NCBI RefSeq assembly: GCF_020509005.1
Contig: NC_063016.1
Coordinates: forward strand, 3,286,001 to 3,350,000
Direction: 5' to 3'
DNA length: 64,000 bases
DNA from: Fulvia fulva
Lineage: Eukaryota > Ascomycota > Dothideomycetes > Mycosphaerellales > Mycosphaerellaceae
Positions 21,138 to 31,960 of the stretch are shown in pieces (position 1 is the stretch's first letter; every line of letters begins with the position of its first letter). The position numbers and the translations under genes were made by a program. Below the pieces are notes generated by a model that saw only the letters and a list, made by a program, of their open reading frames with translations, did no database searches and had not been told where the DNA came from.

Positions 21138-21902
21138 GATGTTCAAGCTACTTCGATCGATTACACAGCCTTTCAAGTTTCCAGTCCAATATGAGCGTGA
21201 GTCGAGCTCGTGTAGGAGCGTGTGCAGATGGAGATCTGTCGTTCTTGCTCCTGCTCTTCTTGCGGAACGCTTCCGTGTGCCTGCTCCAGAAGAGACCTTC
21301 TCTCGGCTTACACGGCTATTCACCTGGCTATGGACGTGGTTTTCGTACGGTACCAAGCACACCGACTTTGGTGATATCTTTGCCTCAAGCCGCATGATGC
21401 CGACTCACAGTAACATCTCAGGTGAAGGGCCATCTGTGTCCCCGGTCCGTACCCAGACCCTCGATGTCGGCCTGAAGAGTGCACACGACTCGTCCTTGGC
21501 GATGCAGGAACGACATGTCTGATCTGAGTTCAGTAGCCGGGTCACCGGGACTGATGGACAGGTACGAAGGTTGTCAAGATTGTGGAGAAACCTCAAGGGA
21601 CACCAAACTTCCTGCGGGGTGGTGATCGGTCCGGTACCCACTCGACAGAGGCATTGGCCAGGTCCAGCCACTAGTTCCCTGCCATTGTAGATCAGGCGAG
21701 ATAGCGACACTGCAAAACACCTCCTCACGAGCTGAGGGCGATGTTGCTCCTTATCAGCGGCAAGAACAGTACGCTCGGATGGGGTAGCAGAGTGATCAAC
21801 GACGGCATTGGGATGCGATTGTTAAGCAGGTGGTGACGACAACACAAATCATCTTCATCGACGGACTAGACTTTGCTCTTACTGTATGACACTATTGCCA
21901 CC
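21138..21902. other. Divergent promoter region (SDR / monooxygenase)
   Basis: About 765 bp between two divergent genes. Open frames lack coding bias. Confidence 0.4.
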
Positions 21903-23672
21903 ATGATGGAGCAACATGACATGATCGTGATTGGAGCCGGTATGTTCTCAGCCTTGTAGCAGGTGCTGTGAATCTGACACTTACGATGGCCAGGCTGGTT
22001 TGGTCTATCGGCTGCGAAGACGTACTCGTTCTAGAAGCAGAAAGCAGCACTGGAGGAACGTAGTCGAATGATCGTCTGTATCCTGGTCTCAAATCGAATA
22101 ATCTCCATGGCGGCTACGAAGACCCAGACTATCCCATGATCCCTGAGCATTATGGCATCACTCACGAAGATCACATTCCCGGGCGAGTCCTTCACAAGTA
22201 TCTTACAGACTTGTCCAAGAAGTTTGGCATCTTCTCCAGGACTCGGTTCAACACTCGTGTAGAATCGCTCGAGCCTACATCAGATGGCGGCTGGAAAGTG
22301 GTCACGACGACAAATGGAGAGAAGGAGCAGACACTGCACAGCAAGAAGGTCATTGTTGCTACTGGGCTGACATCAGCTCCGAACTTCCCACAGTATCCAG
22401 GCGCAGAGACCTTCAACGCACCCTACTTCCATGCCAAGGACTCCTGTCGCCAAGGAGGAACGGTGAAGACTGCAAAACGAGCAGTGGTGGTCGGAGGTGC
22501 AAAGTCGGCCATGGACGTGGCATTTGCATATGCTGCGGAAGGTGTGCCTGTCGATATGGTGATTCGACCTAGCGGCAACGGGCCTGTGTGGATCTCATAT
22601 CCTCATGTCATGGGTGGCAAGCGACTGGAGCAGTTGTTGCATGTCCGGTGGATGCAGTGGTTTTCACCCTGCCCATTCGGTGGCGGCGACAGCTGGCTTG
22701 GTCGGACAATGCGTAACTTTCTCCACGGTACAGCAATCGGTCGTTTCCTTACCGACCAGTTCTGGGCCGGACTTTCTGGCGAAGTCGTCACCAACAATGG
22801 GTACAAGACAAATGCTGAGCTTGGCAAGCTCCAGCCGTGGAATCCTGCCTTCTGGATAGCTTCAGGTAAGTGCTGCTGTGTTGTTGCCCATGGAGAGTAC
22901 CAGCTGTGAGGTAGCTTTGCTGACCTATCTTGCTATAGGCCTTAGCATCCACAACTTCGATCGCGACTTCTTCAATATGGTCAAGAATGGGGAGGTCAAA
23001 GTACACAGTGCTGACGTCGAGCGGATGACGGACCACACTGTTCACCTCTCAGACGGCACCGAACCGAAGACCGATGTCCTTGTCTGTGCCACTGGCTGGC
23101 GAAAAGAGCCTTCGATCCGCTTCCTGAACTTCGGCACTGCTGGGATCGGCCTACCTTACACACCAACGGAACAATCTTCTCTGGCGACAGATTACGATGA
23201 CAAGATCCTGAAGATGTACCCTCGCCTCGCAACCCAGCCCACACTCAACTTCAAGCCCAAGGCAGATCCTTTCCGTCTCTACCGCTTCATGGTACCACCA
23301 GCACGCATCGAAGATCGTAACATCGCTTTCGCAGGCATGATCTCTTCTGTCTCGACAACCATGGTTGCTGCTGTCCAAGCTTTGTGGATCTCGGCATATC
23401 TCGATGGTAAGCTCGATCACGCACCTGGGTCGAAAGAAGAGGTGACCAAAGAGGTGATGCTGCACACTCAGTGGGGTAAGTGGAGGTATCCTTGTGGATA
23501 TGGTGCTAGTCTTCATGACTTTGCTTTCGACGGCGTCCCCTACAACGATTTATTGCTGAAGGACCTTGGTGTGAAGGCGAACAGGAAGCAGGGATGGAAG
23601 GACGTCACGGAGCCATATCAGCCGCCAGACTACAAGGGTATCATCGATGAGTGGCTCGAGCTGAACACCTGA
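21903..23672 (+). pseudogene. Flavin-containing monooxygenase, decayed
   Basis: Exon 1 (21903-21939, MMEQHDMIVIGAG), a 54-nt intron, then GWFGLSAAK restores the FAD-binding GxGxxG. Directly after this the gene is damaged. The frame shifts at about 22012-22022, apparently through a short deletion that joins SAAK to EDVLVLEAE, and an in-frame TAG sits at 22061-22063 where Trp is expected (GGT-W-SNDRLYPGL). From there to 23672 the chain is excellent: second Rossmann VVVGGAKSAMD, a 73-nt intron at 22866-22938, then LVCATGWRKEP and a long C-terminal domain. Family: class B flavin monooxygenases (N- or Baeyer-Villiger-type) of fungi. A truncated product could still start at Met 22136 but would lack the FAD-binding site. 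Confidence 0.78.
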
Positions 23673-23946
23673 GATTGGGACGGTTATGTGTAGCTAATAT
23701 AGTCGAGAAATTGTGCATATTGCTTCGTGTCTCAGGTTCAACTTCGGCTGAATGTGTTTGTGCCAACAGTCACATGCTCGAATCAGAGAATGGCCCACTT
23801 AGCCGCTGCAACTGGGCAACGTATCCTCTGCACTGAAGCCGGAGGCTGGATATAGATCGAGGGCGCGGCCAATGTACATAGTCCACAACATAGATGAAAT
23901 GCGGAACTCAGGAAGTTCCATGTTACTGTCATTAACCCTCTTGCTA
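23673..23946. other. Convergent 3' ends
   Basis: Spacer between the monooxygenase pseudogene and the dienelactone-hydrolase-like gene. Nothing else seen. Confidence 0.4.
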
Positions 23947-25304
23947 CTATTGGCCTCCTAATTCCCTCGGCTTGAACTCAAACATCTTGTTACTGTCCAC
24001 AGAGTTCTTATCTCTCATCTTCGCCACTGTATCAGTTCCTGCGACGGGCAGGCTCACCTCATACCTCACAACGCCACCCTTCACCCCATTGCCATTGACA
24101 CGTCCATTCGTGCCGTTGGCACCATTCGTGACGTTATTCTCGTTGGTTCCAGCATCTTTGGCGTCGACCTTCAGCACCAATGTCTCCGGAAGAACACCGA
24201 TCTGCCTCAGAGCAGTGCCTTGATCCCAGGTGATGTGCTCATGGTAAAGCCGGTCACCACGAATGTTGACAACGGCCATCATGGGGATCTCCACATATTT
24301 GTTTGTTGGTGGAAGGCCAGGGAAGAGCCAATCTGGAGTCATGTCGTGTGTGAACTTGTAGATGAACTCATCGACTACTCTGTCGATGCCAACTGTTCGG
24401 GAAATGAGCTCGAGCTCAGTGTCGGCTGGGTTGGAGAAGATGAAGTGATTTGTGTAAAAGTCTGTGAGAGCTTTCCTCCCGATGCCACCGGTCATCTAGA
24501 GAGTGGTCAGTCAGACAACAGAGGCACCCTTCGATAAAATGAGCTTACTGTCGGAACGTGGTTAACATATGGCTCCTCGACCATAGTCGTCATGGTGTTC
24601 GCAACACTCCGATCGCCAAACTCGTAATATGTGTGCTCTTCCCACAGAAGCTCGAGGTCAAAGTATGGCCCTCCCATAAGTGGCTTCAGGAACGCAAGAT
24701 TTCGTGAATGTGACACCGCCTCCGTGGCATAGTGAAAGTCCTTATGGCACGGTATTGGGAAGCTGTACTGCTGGTTCGTGCCGTACTCGTACACTTTACT
24801 TCCTGGCTTCAAACTCTTCTTCGTCTCGTCGCCGGCCAGGTGATAGATGGTGGGCACGGAGGCTTGAGCAGACAATGTCGAAAACTGTGCAGCCTCGGCA
24901 TACAGCGCAGCGCAAACGATGCGATCCTTGAGGCTCTCCGTCGCGGTTGCAGATTTGGACCACATTTCGGCACCGTAGCAGATCAAGCCCATCCTATCCT
25001 TTGGCTCGCACTCATGGCATTCGCTCAGCCTCTGGATCGCCGTCTTCAGTGCTGAAGATGATGCTTGAGGCCTGATCTCCACCACACAATAGCCTTCTTC
25101 TGCCCATTTCATGCGTAGTGATGGAATGCCGTCCTGAATCTCTATCGGCGTTGCTGACTCCTCGTTCGGCGATAGTACGATCATACCAGGCCCTATGCCC
25201 TTTCTTGAAAGCGGTCGTACTAAGGTAATGCCGTCTGATATGTGCTCTGGCTTCATTGGTGGGACTGGCTGTGGCGGCCCTGAGCCATAAACGAATTCCG
25301 GCAT
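23947..25304 (-). CDS. Dienelactone hydrolase-like / SnoaL-like two-domain protein
   Basis: Exons 25304-24549 and 24495-23947 (53-nt intron, GTAAGC...CTCTAG), 434 residues. The first 230 residues resemble the alpha/beta-hydrolase fold of dienelactone hydrolases (GMIVLSPNEE, then GLICYGAEMW at the nucleophile elbow and a His in SHSRNLAF). The Cys-containing GLICYG replaces the usual GFCxGG, so the chemistry may differ. The second half (GIGRKALTDFYTNHFIF, DRVVDEFIYKFTHD, the IPWMLPG-like TPDWLFPGLPPTNKYVEIP and HEHITWDQG) is an NTF2/SnoaL-like domain. An Asn/Gly/Thr-rich insert precedes the C-terminus. This domain pair is known from fungal carboxymethylenebutenolidase-like proteins; the substrate is unknown. 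No lesion seen. Confidence 0.75.
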
Positions 25305-26024
25305 CTCGACAAGTATAGAATATTCAGCTGTTGATGTATGATAGGGGGCTTAGTATAGACCGTATCCTTCGTGCCACGCCGTTCAGATTGCACGCAGTTC
25401 TGGTCAGAGGGAAGACAAACAAGATAGTCCTGTCAATGCCTATCGTGTGTCTTGTACGGAGTGCTTCGGTCTGGATGTATCTCCTAATCCCGTGATATCG
25501 TCCAGTCGCTGTGCTGCGCCGATGTTGTTGTGCAGATAAGGCACATAGGGTTTGACTGTTCGATGATGCATTGACGCTGGCTTCGACGATCGGCTCAGAA
25601 GCCATCATCCGGCCAAGTAGTGGGGTCGGCCGAGATGAGGTGTTGTAGCCGATGGATGTGTGACCGGCTCGGTAGTATGGCTGCCAGTGCTTTAGCCGGG
25701 TATTTACCGTGTCAGACCAGATACCAGCTACTCATGTCGTTAACCGTTAACATTTGTGATTGTGTGAACGCGACGAGATCGTGTGACAGGACATAATGAG
25801 ATTGAACAGCATTAGATTTGGATATCTTGCATGCACAGCTGTACAGCCGTGAATCGCCATGTACCGTAAACATTCCCTGTAATGGTCTCCATGCGAGTGT
25901 GTAAAGAAAGGCCGGAACTCGATGTTATCTGCGGTGTGGAGCTGGAAGGAGGACACTGCGACACTGTCTGCTCAGCGTGGACGTAGGTTAGTCCATCTGA
26001 GGAGTTCAAAGTCTTGTCACCATC
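25305..26024. other. Intergenic
   Basis: Promoter of the hydrolase gene and 3' end of the HET gene. Nothing else seen. Confidence 0.4.
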
Positions 26025-27731
26025 CTAGAACATGTCCAGATCAGATATAGGGAAGTGCGGTTTGCTTTCCAGATCACTAACAACATCGCTTGCCGCCTCC
26101 TCAAGAGCATACGACACGGTCGGACTATCGACAAGCCTGACGCTACTACCGAGTGCTGCTTCTGTTTCGAACCTCGTCTCCAGAAAGTACCACACCAGTA
26201 GATCTTCAGCTCCCATAAAGATGGTGAAATGCTTCATCTCCTTTACGTCCCGACTCCTTTGGAGACCAGATAAAAACTTGGCAACACCGATAATCTGCCA
26301 TTGCTCGCCCTCCAACCACCGGAGAATGAATTGCTGTCCACTCAAGCACTCTACGGCGATGTCACCCTCGACGAGGGTACAGTCCGGGCTCAAGATCATG
26401 TTCTGGGCAAGAGGCGCGCCGCCGTCATGTGGCAGCATGCCTCCCTTTTGGTCCGTCGCTGCGAACTCCCACAGACCGCTCATAGCCCAACTGGGGACTA
26501 CCTTTGACGTGTGAGTAGTTCGTGGTGGGCGTCTCACACGTCGTGATGCGACGAGTCCCTCGAAGTCAGCATCACTGATGGACAGTTCGAGAGTGTCCAA
26601 CAGTAGCCCTAGGTCGATGTCGTGCAGCGAGCCCATAACATGATCAAGATGACTGACACTCCTAATCGCCACCTCTAGGCGGCTCAAAGAGTAGTCCGCC
26701 AGCACCGGTGAGTCATACTGTAGCCAGTTCACGAGCCCCAAGATGCCAAAAATTCTATCTCTTGAATCAGTGCAACGACGGCCCCGGACGATTCTTAGTA
26801 TAGCAGATAGATTCTGGGATACCATCCGTCTCTCGATACGTCGTGGTTTGCCTTGATCATCGTACGCCATTCTATGAGCTGGGCATCTCGCATCTGCGGA
26901 GAGTCTCATCGCTGAGTCTGTGATTTGGTCCCGCATTGCTCGAAACGTCTTGTTGGCATGTACACACATGCGGCCTCGATGCACTACAACAGTGCTCATG
27001 ATATCGTATAATGTCTGCCAGTCAGCCCAGGAGTCCCCGCAGAGTATGGTGAGTCTGCGGGCCAGGATGAACTCTTGGAGCACCCATACTCGTGTCCAGT
27101 ATGGTGCGTGACTTGTAGCAACCAGGCCACGATAGACATCCCAGGACGTTTCGCTATCCAGTCCATCAAGCCATGCAATAGACGACTTTCGGCGGTCGAA
27201 ACCCGTCATGGGGATGTTATCGAAGAGGTGCTCGCTTCCCTCCGCGTGCTTGCCCAATGAGACAAAGACACAGTCGGCTCGAGAGAAGATGTCGCCCATC
27301 ATGTTGACTTGGTGGCTGCGCTCGTCGTTGCGGCTCTGGTCTATGCAAATAGAATCGATCCAGTAGTATCGATATTGTTGATAAGGTGAGAGGTAATGCA
27401 GCTGTTTGATCGCATAGCGACAGTTCTTTGTGACCTTGAAGGCTTGTTTGTTTAGCCAGATAGTGTCGATTGCCTCGTCATCGCCCCAGGTGTACGAAAT
27501 TGCAGCGTATCTCGGTGCTGCCGTGATTGGCCATCTCGTCACAGAGACGTTGTATCGGCCATCGAGCTTCGAGCGATGGATTTCAAGAAGTCGTATCTCA
27601 TTCCGAGTATTGTCCAGCGGTGCATGTTCGAAGCTTCGCTCGCCCAGAGCTGAGTCCTGGCGCGCCGGTCCAGTCTCTGCCTCGAGGCTCGGCAGAACGG
27701 TGGAGGACGATGCTGGGCTTGACGTTTCCAT
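26025..27731 (-). CDS. HET-domain (heterokaryon incompatibility) protein
   Basis: Single uninterrupted exon of 568 codons. The HET domain occupies roughly residues 45-200, with the three classical blocks visible: RYAAISYTWGDD, YYWIDSICIDQ (then NDERSHQV) and WTRVWVLQEFILAR. HET proteins trigger cell death when non-self hyphae fuse, usually in partnership with a NACHT/NLR or other allele; none is encoded beside it. The C-terminal half has no domain I can name. The first 45 residues are Ser/Glu-rich and may be over-extended, since a later in-frame start before the HET domain is not obvious. No lesion seen, in contrast with its neighbours. Confidence 0.88.
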   Translation of the reverse strand: METSSPASSSTVLPSLEAETGPARQDSALGERSFEHAPLDNTRNEIRLLEIHRSKLDGRYNVSVTRWPITAAPRYAAISYTWGDDEAIDTIWLNKQAFKVTKNCRYAIKQLHYLSPYQQYRYYWIDSICIDQSRNDERSHQVNMMGDIFSRADCVFVSLGKHAEGSEHLFDNIPMTGFDRRKSSIAWLDGLDSETSWDVYRGLVATSHAPYWTRVWVLQEFILARRLTILCGDSWADWQTLYDIMSTVVVHRGRMCVHANKTFRAMRDQITDSAMRLSADARCPAHRMAYDDQGKPRRIERRMVSQNLSAILRIVRGRRCTDSRDRIFGILGLVNWLQYDSPVLADYSLSRLEVAIRSVSHLDHVMGSLHDIDLGLLLDTLELSISDADFEGLVASRRVRRPPRTTHTSKVVPSWAMSGLWEFAATDQKGGMLPHDGGAPLAQNMILSPDCTLVEGDIAVECLSGQQFILRWLEGEQWQIIGVAKFLSGLQRSRDVKEMKHFTIFMGAEDLLVWYFLETRFETEAALGSSVRLVDSPTVSYALEEAASDVVSDLESKPHFPISDLDMF

Positions 27732-29359
27732 ATTGCATGTCGTGTAAGTCTCGTTCCGGGGTATTTGACAACGCTCGAAAGATCAGTGAGCTTTGTGCGC
27801 TGTACTTCGAAGTGGAGGCATCGCAGCTTGAAGGATTGCGGCTATGCAGTGGCTCTACACCTCATTGTGCATGTCGCCGTGGTGCTGTAAACAATCAGAC
27901 CATGGTGCGTTACTACGTGCCGAAACACCCTCTGTGGTGTTAGTTCGTGGTCAATGGGATGATGCTGGTACGCGGCTGGGTGACTTGTCACGGAAGGATC
28001 TCATCACGTTCCTGCGAATCAGAATGGAGAATGCGCATTGTCCATTGCATGCCGACCGCGAGATATCAAGTATTTGATGCATGTCTCATCGTCGTGACCA
28101 CGGGCGTGAAGCGAGGGAAACGTAGCTGCGAAAAGCATATGGCTGATTCCTGAAGACTGATGCTGTGAAGAAAGTTGTACTTTGCCAGCAGGAATGAACG
28201 GTGTGATGACCGGGGTCAAGCCGATTGGCAGAGCTGGAAGAGGCGCTAAGTAATGTGCACACTCATCCACTAAGCACGGGCTTCAAAGCCGAGAAGTATT
28301 CACACACTTCCACTTGACCTTCTCTGTGCACTTGACTATCTTCCTATTGCGCGACTTCACTACTCCGCCTTCTATAGCGAGTACTCATCGCCTTAGCGCC
28401 TTAGCGACCAGACTCCATGCAGCAAAGCATACCGTGTTCTGCACGCGAGACATAGGTCGGTGTAGAGACTGTAAACGCACGACAAGTCACTTCGAGTTGC
28501 AAATCTGCTTCGTGGTTGGTGCATTTGATCTAAAGTCATATGATTCCGTGACTCGCAACGCATCAACTGCTCATTTCATTGCTGCGGGCAATCCATGTAA
28601 CACTTACCGGCACGATACACGCGGCCACGATGCTTAGTCCATGAATATCTGGCGGCTTCACTGCACTCCTTGACCACAGCAATAAAGTGAGCAGTTCGAA
28701 GGTGATCCATAGCTCTACTTGAATCCGTAGGACCAAGCCTTCGTCTGTCCGAAGACTGTACGTGGCATTTACTCGGCCTTCCCCTAGCTCAGTAGCAGTC
28801 ACTGAGCTCTCCGCTTGATGCCAAAGTATGGTTACTGCCCTTCTTTGTAGGCCGTACTAGCATGCGGCTTGAACTTGCATGGAGGATTGGCCACCGGTGA
28901 GGACCTCGCCCAGTCGTCGCATCTCGAAGAAATCTTCCGCGCGAGAGCGACTTCGTTGCAAGAATCGACCTTGAACCGTGCGAGAATCCGAAGTTCTCAG
29001 AGCCGTCAGTAGCTATTCCCATACTTGTTCGCAATGAGGAATCGCAACTTCTCTGGAAACCGATGATGACCGGCTAATATTGGGCCAGCTGACTGGAGTC
29101 GGAGATGTGGCTGGAGTTTTGCTGGGTGCAATGTTGCCCTATGGTCTACGACCGGGTACGAACGACTTTCTCATGATTGGAGGGTGCTATTTGAGAGGTA
29201 TCTCGCACGGTGAGACCTTATCACAGCACAAATTTCCTGGAGAACCGCCTGATACCTTGATACTATGTTGAACAGCCTGACGGATCGCGCTCAAGATTCT
29301 GGCATCGTCGTGGGTCCGGTCGCCGGTATATGCTATCCGGACTTACAGCAGCATCATCA
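27732..29359. other. Long intergenic stretch with no convincing gene
   Basis: Short hydrophobic frames on the minus strand (28563-28802) and plus strand (29080-29271) look faintly protein-like but have no partner exons. They may be fragments of decayed membrane proteins. No RNA gene seen. Confidence 0.35.
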
Positions 29360-30370
29360 TCATCGTCCACAGGCTATCGTAGTATCCCGTACAGCTTTCG
29401 CGATCGTGCCTCGGGCACCACCTTCCTCGAGCACAGAAAGCCCCATCGTCGTACACCCACCTGGTGTGGACATTTTGTCTCTGAGCACAGCAGGATGCTC
29501 ACCACGAAGCATCAAGCCAGTAGCACCTCTGACAGTCTGCGAAGCCATCGTGTAAGCTTGCTCCCTCGGAATGCCCATGCTGATCGCGCCAGCAGCCATA
29601 GCCTCTACAACGACCGCTGCAAAGGCGGTTCCTGACCCGCAAAGCGCGGTGCATGCGTCCATATTATCGGCAGGCAAGCGAACAACACGGCCAATGCGAG
29701 TAAAGATCCAGGTCAAGAGAGCATCTCTGTCAGCATCAAGGGGTGGATTTGGAATAGCAATGACAGTCATGCTCTCGCGAATGGCTGCCGCGGCATTGGG
29801 CATGGCACGGACGATTCTGCAGGCCTTGACGTCTGCGGGAGAAGCAGGAGTAGGGCTCCTACCGTATATGTTATCGCAAAGTGAACTCTCAGACAGGCCA
29901 GCACATATGCTGATCAACAGAGTGCCGGCGAGTGCTTCGCGCATACCCTCCAGCTCGAGGATCCTGGCCACCACGTTGGTCTCGCAGGCCAGAAGCACGA
30001 TGTCCGCATCTTGCACAGCTTGTAGATTTCCATCCTCGTGTATCTTGAGCCTTGCATTGTATTTGCTCAATGCTGCTTTGACTCTTTCTGCACCGTGTGC
30101 GCTATGCACGCAAGCATGAAACTTCGAGGGCAGTCGTTGAGGCGTGGGCTCGGTACTGGTCGTGGTGTATGATGCAGCCGCAGATTCTTCGCTGTGGCTT
30201 TGCAAAGATTGTAGTATGCCTCCAAGTACCGCAGTGCCCATGGTCCCGCAGCCCAGCACTGTCATCGTAAGACCCCCATCTTCCAGCTCTGGCTTCGTGT
30301 GCAACCAGGAACGGTGCGCACGGGACTGCACTGCAAGTGCTTGCTTGAGTATGTCGTCCAGGCTACCCAT
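29360..30370 (-). CDS. Pyrroline-5-carboxylate reductase
   Basis: Single exon, 336 residues. Last step of proline synthesis: NAD(P)H reduces pyrroline-5-carboxylate to proline in the cytosol. The N-terminal Rossmann motif is LGCGTMG, the middle has CETNVV and MPNAAAAI, and the C-terminal dimerisation domain carries CGSGTAFAAVVVEAM and the family signature STPGGCTTMGLSVLEEGG. An insert rich in Ser/Thr/Gln separates the first strands, longer than in bacterial ProC. The frame ends shortly after KAVRDTTIA, where the family normally ends or adds a few residues. Probably a paralogue or the main PRO3-type enzyme; I cannot tell which. Confidence 0.92.
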   Translation of the reverse strand: MGSLDDILKQALAVQSRAHRSWLHTKPELEDGGLTMTVLGCGTMGTAVLGGILQSLQSHSEESAAASYTTTSTEPTPQRLPSKFHACVHSAHGAERVKAALSKYNARLKIHEDGNLQAVQDADIVLLACETNVVARILELEGMREALAGTLLISICAGLSESSLCDNIYGRSPTPASPADVKACRIVRAMPNAAAAIRESMTVIAIPNPPLDADRDALLTWIFTRIGRVVRLPADNMDACTALCGSGTAFAAVVVEAMAAGAISMGIPREQAYTMASQTVRGATGLMLRGEHPAVLRDKMSTPGGCTTMGLSVLEEGGARGTIAKAVRDTTIACGR

Positions 30371-30870
30371 GATGGCGGTATGGTTCCCGTGACTCGATAC
30401 TGCGTGGAAGCAGAGATACTGTAAGATGTAAGATCTCTTGTGACAGCGATGTCATATGCAGGAACAGTGCAGCCACGTGGGACCCATACTTAACCCACAA
30501 AAGTGGCGCCGATGCAGAGTGAAGGACTCTAGTCTAGGCCGAGATCTCGACTTATTCTCGACTTTCACAACGGCCATCAACCACACCACCAACTCCATCG
30601 ACAGTCGCGACGAAAGTGGTCATCTGAAGGTGTATGTACCATGTCTACCACGAAAAAGACACGGCTTGACAAGATCGATGAGTCTCGCGTCGCTGCTTGG
30701 TAAGAAGAGAGGACGACATGTCGTCTGCACACTCCCGCCCTTCGCCTTCCTATGAGAATGCTCCGAAACCGGCTACTCGGCACATCAACATCGTGCCTTC
30801 CTATTTAGTATTCCTATGTCACCCTCCTCTCCAGCAGCGATGACTTGTTGCATATGGACGGCCTCTCACG
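30371..30870. other. Divergent intergenic region
   Basis: Promoter of the P5C reductase gene and 5' side of the MFS remnant. Nothing else seen. Confidence 0.4.
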
Positions 30871-31942
30871 ATGGCGGAAAAGACGACTCCATCCATGACA
30901 GATGACCTCACCAGCACACCCTTCCACATCGCAACAGACTGGGCCTCACCAGACGACCCAGATGACCCTCGCAACTTCTCTCTGTCACGAAAGATATGCT
31001 CAACCATCGCCTTCACCGGCCTAGCTTTTGTCAGTACCTTCGCGGCCTCCATCTACAGTCCAGGATCATCACTCGTCAGGAATGACTTCAGCTGCTGAGA
31101 AGAAGTTGCCGTCTTGCCACTCTCCCTCTACAATCTAGGCATGGGCTTCGGACCGCTGGTTGGCTCTGCAGACTGCGAGGTACTACGCTACGGTGCTGTT
31201 CCTAAGGCCGGTGCATATGTTGCTGACTGAGCCGATCGTGTCGCTCGTGTGTCTCTACAGTGGCTTCTTCTTTGGCTTAATGTACACGTTCGTCACTGCA
31301 TCGCCCTGGATCTATCAGCACTACTACGGCTTCGACCTCACCGGCCAGTCGCTGTCGTTTCTCGGTCTGATCATTGGCGCCTTTATCGCGCCGATCCCAA
31401 TGACCATCATGGACCTCACGATCTATCAGTCTCGGCTCGTACATTTCAGGACAACACATCTTGATACCGACCGCTTTTCTCCCGAGCACAGGTTGTACCC
31501 AGCCATGTTAGCATCGCCACTGCTCCCGACTTTCCTACTCATCTTTGCATGGACAGTCAGATCAGGGATACACTGGATCGTGCCCATCATCTTCCAAGGG
31601 TTGGCTATGTCGAGCAGCGTGATCATTTACGCTCCGAGCAACCTCTTCATGATCGATGCGTATGGACCGCTCTATGGGGCAAGTGCGGCGGGTGCGGCGA
31701 TGTTGAGTCGGTATTCGTCGAGTGCGGCGTTCCCGTTGTTCTCTTTGCAGGTATGCATGTCACTCCCGCCAGGACGAGACTTGTACTAACAACAACGATC
31801 GTAGATGTATCACACCCTAGGCGTAGGCTGGGCGACCACATTACTGGCACTCTGCACCCTTGTCATGGCTCCCATACCGTGGCTATTTTGGAAGTATGGC
31901 GACAAGATCAGAGCAAGAACAAAGTACGAGACAAGTTCATAA
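30871..31942 (+). pseudogene. MFS transporter, internally deleted remnant
   Basis: The N-terminal end of a drug:H+ antiporter-type MFS protein is clear (TDWASPDDPDDPRNFSLSRK, then a first TM and SLVRNDFS). A TGA then interrupts (31096-31098) before EEVAVLPLSLYNLGMGFGPLVG, still in the same frame. At about 31160 the sequence jumps in another frame to a late part of the family (LLTEPIVSLVCLYSGFFFGL onward). Roughly the central 150-200 residues, several TM helices, are missing. The C-terminal half is well kept and even retains a proper intron (31752-31803, GTATGC...CGTAG) before MYHTLGVGWATTLLALC. Stop, deletion and frame change together make a functional transporter very unlikely. Confidence 0.8.
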
Positions 31943-31960
31943 ATGATAGTATCCACACTT

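Noticed and set aside
27732..29359. Possible CRISPR, tRNA or transposon in the long gap
   Set aside because: No direct repeats, terminal inverted repeats, transposase motifs or cloverleaf found by eye.
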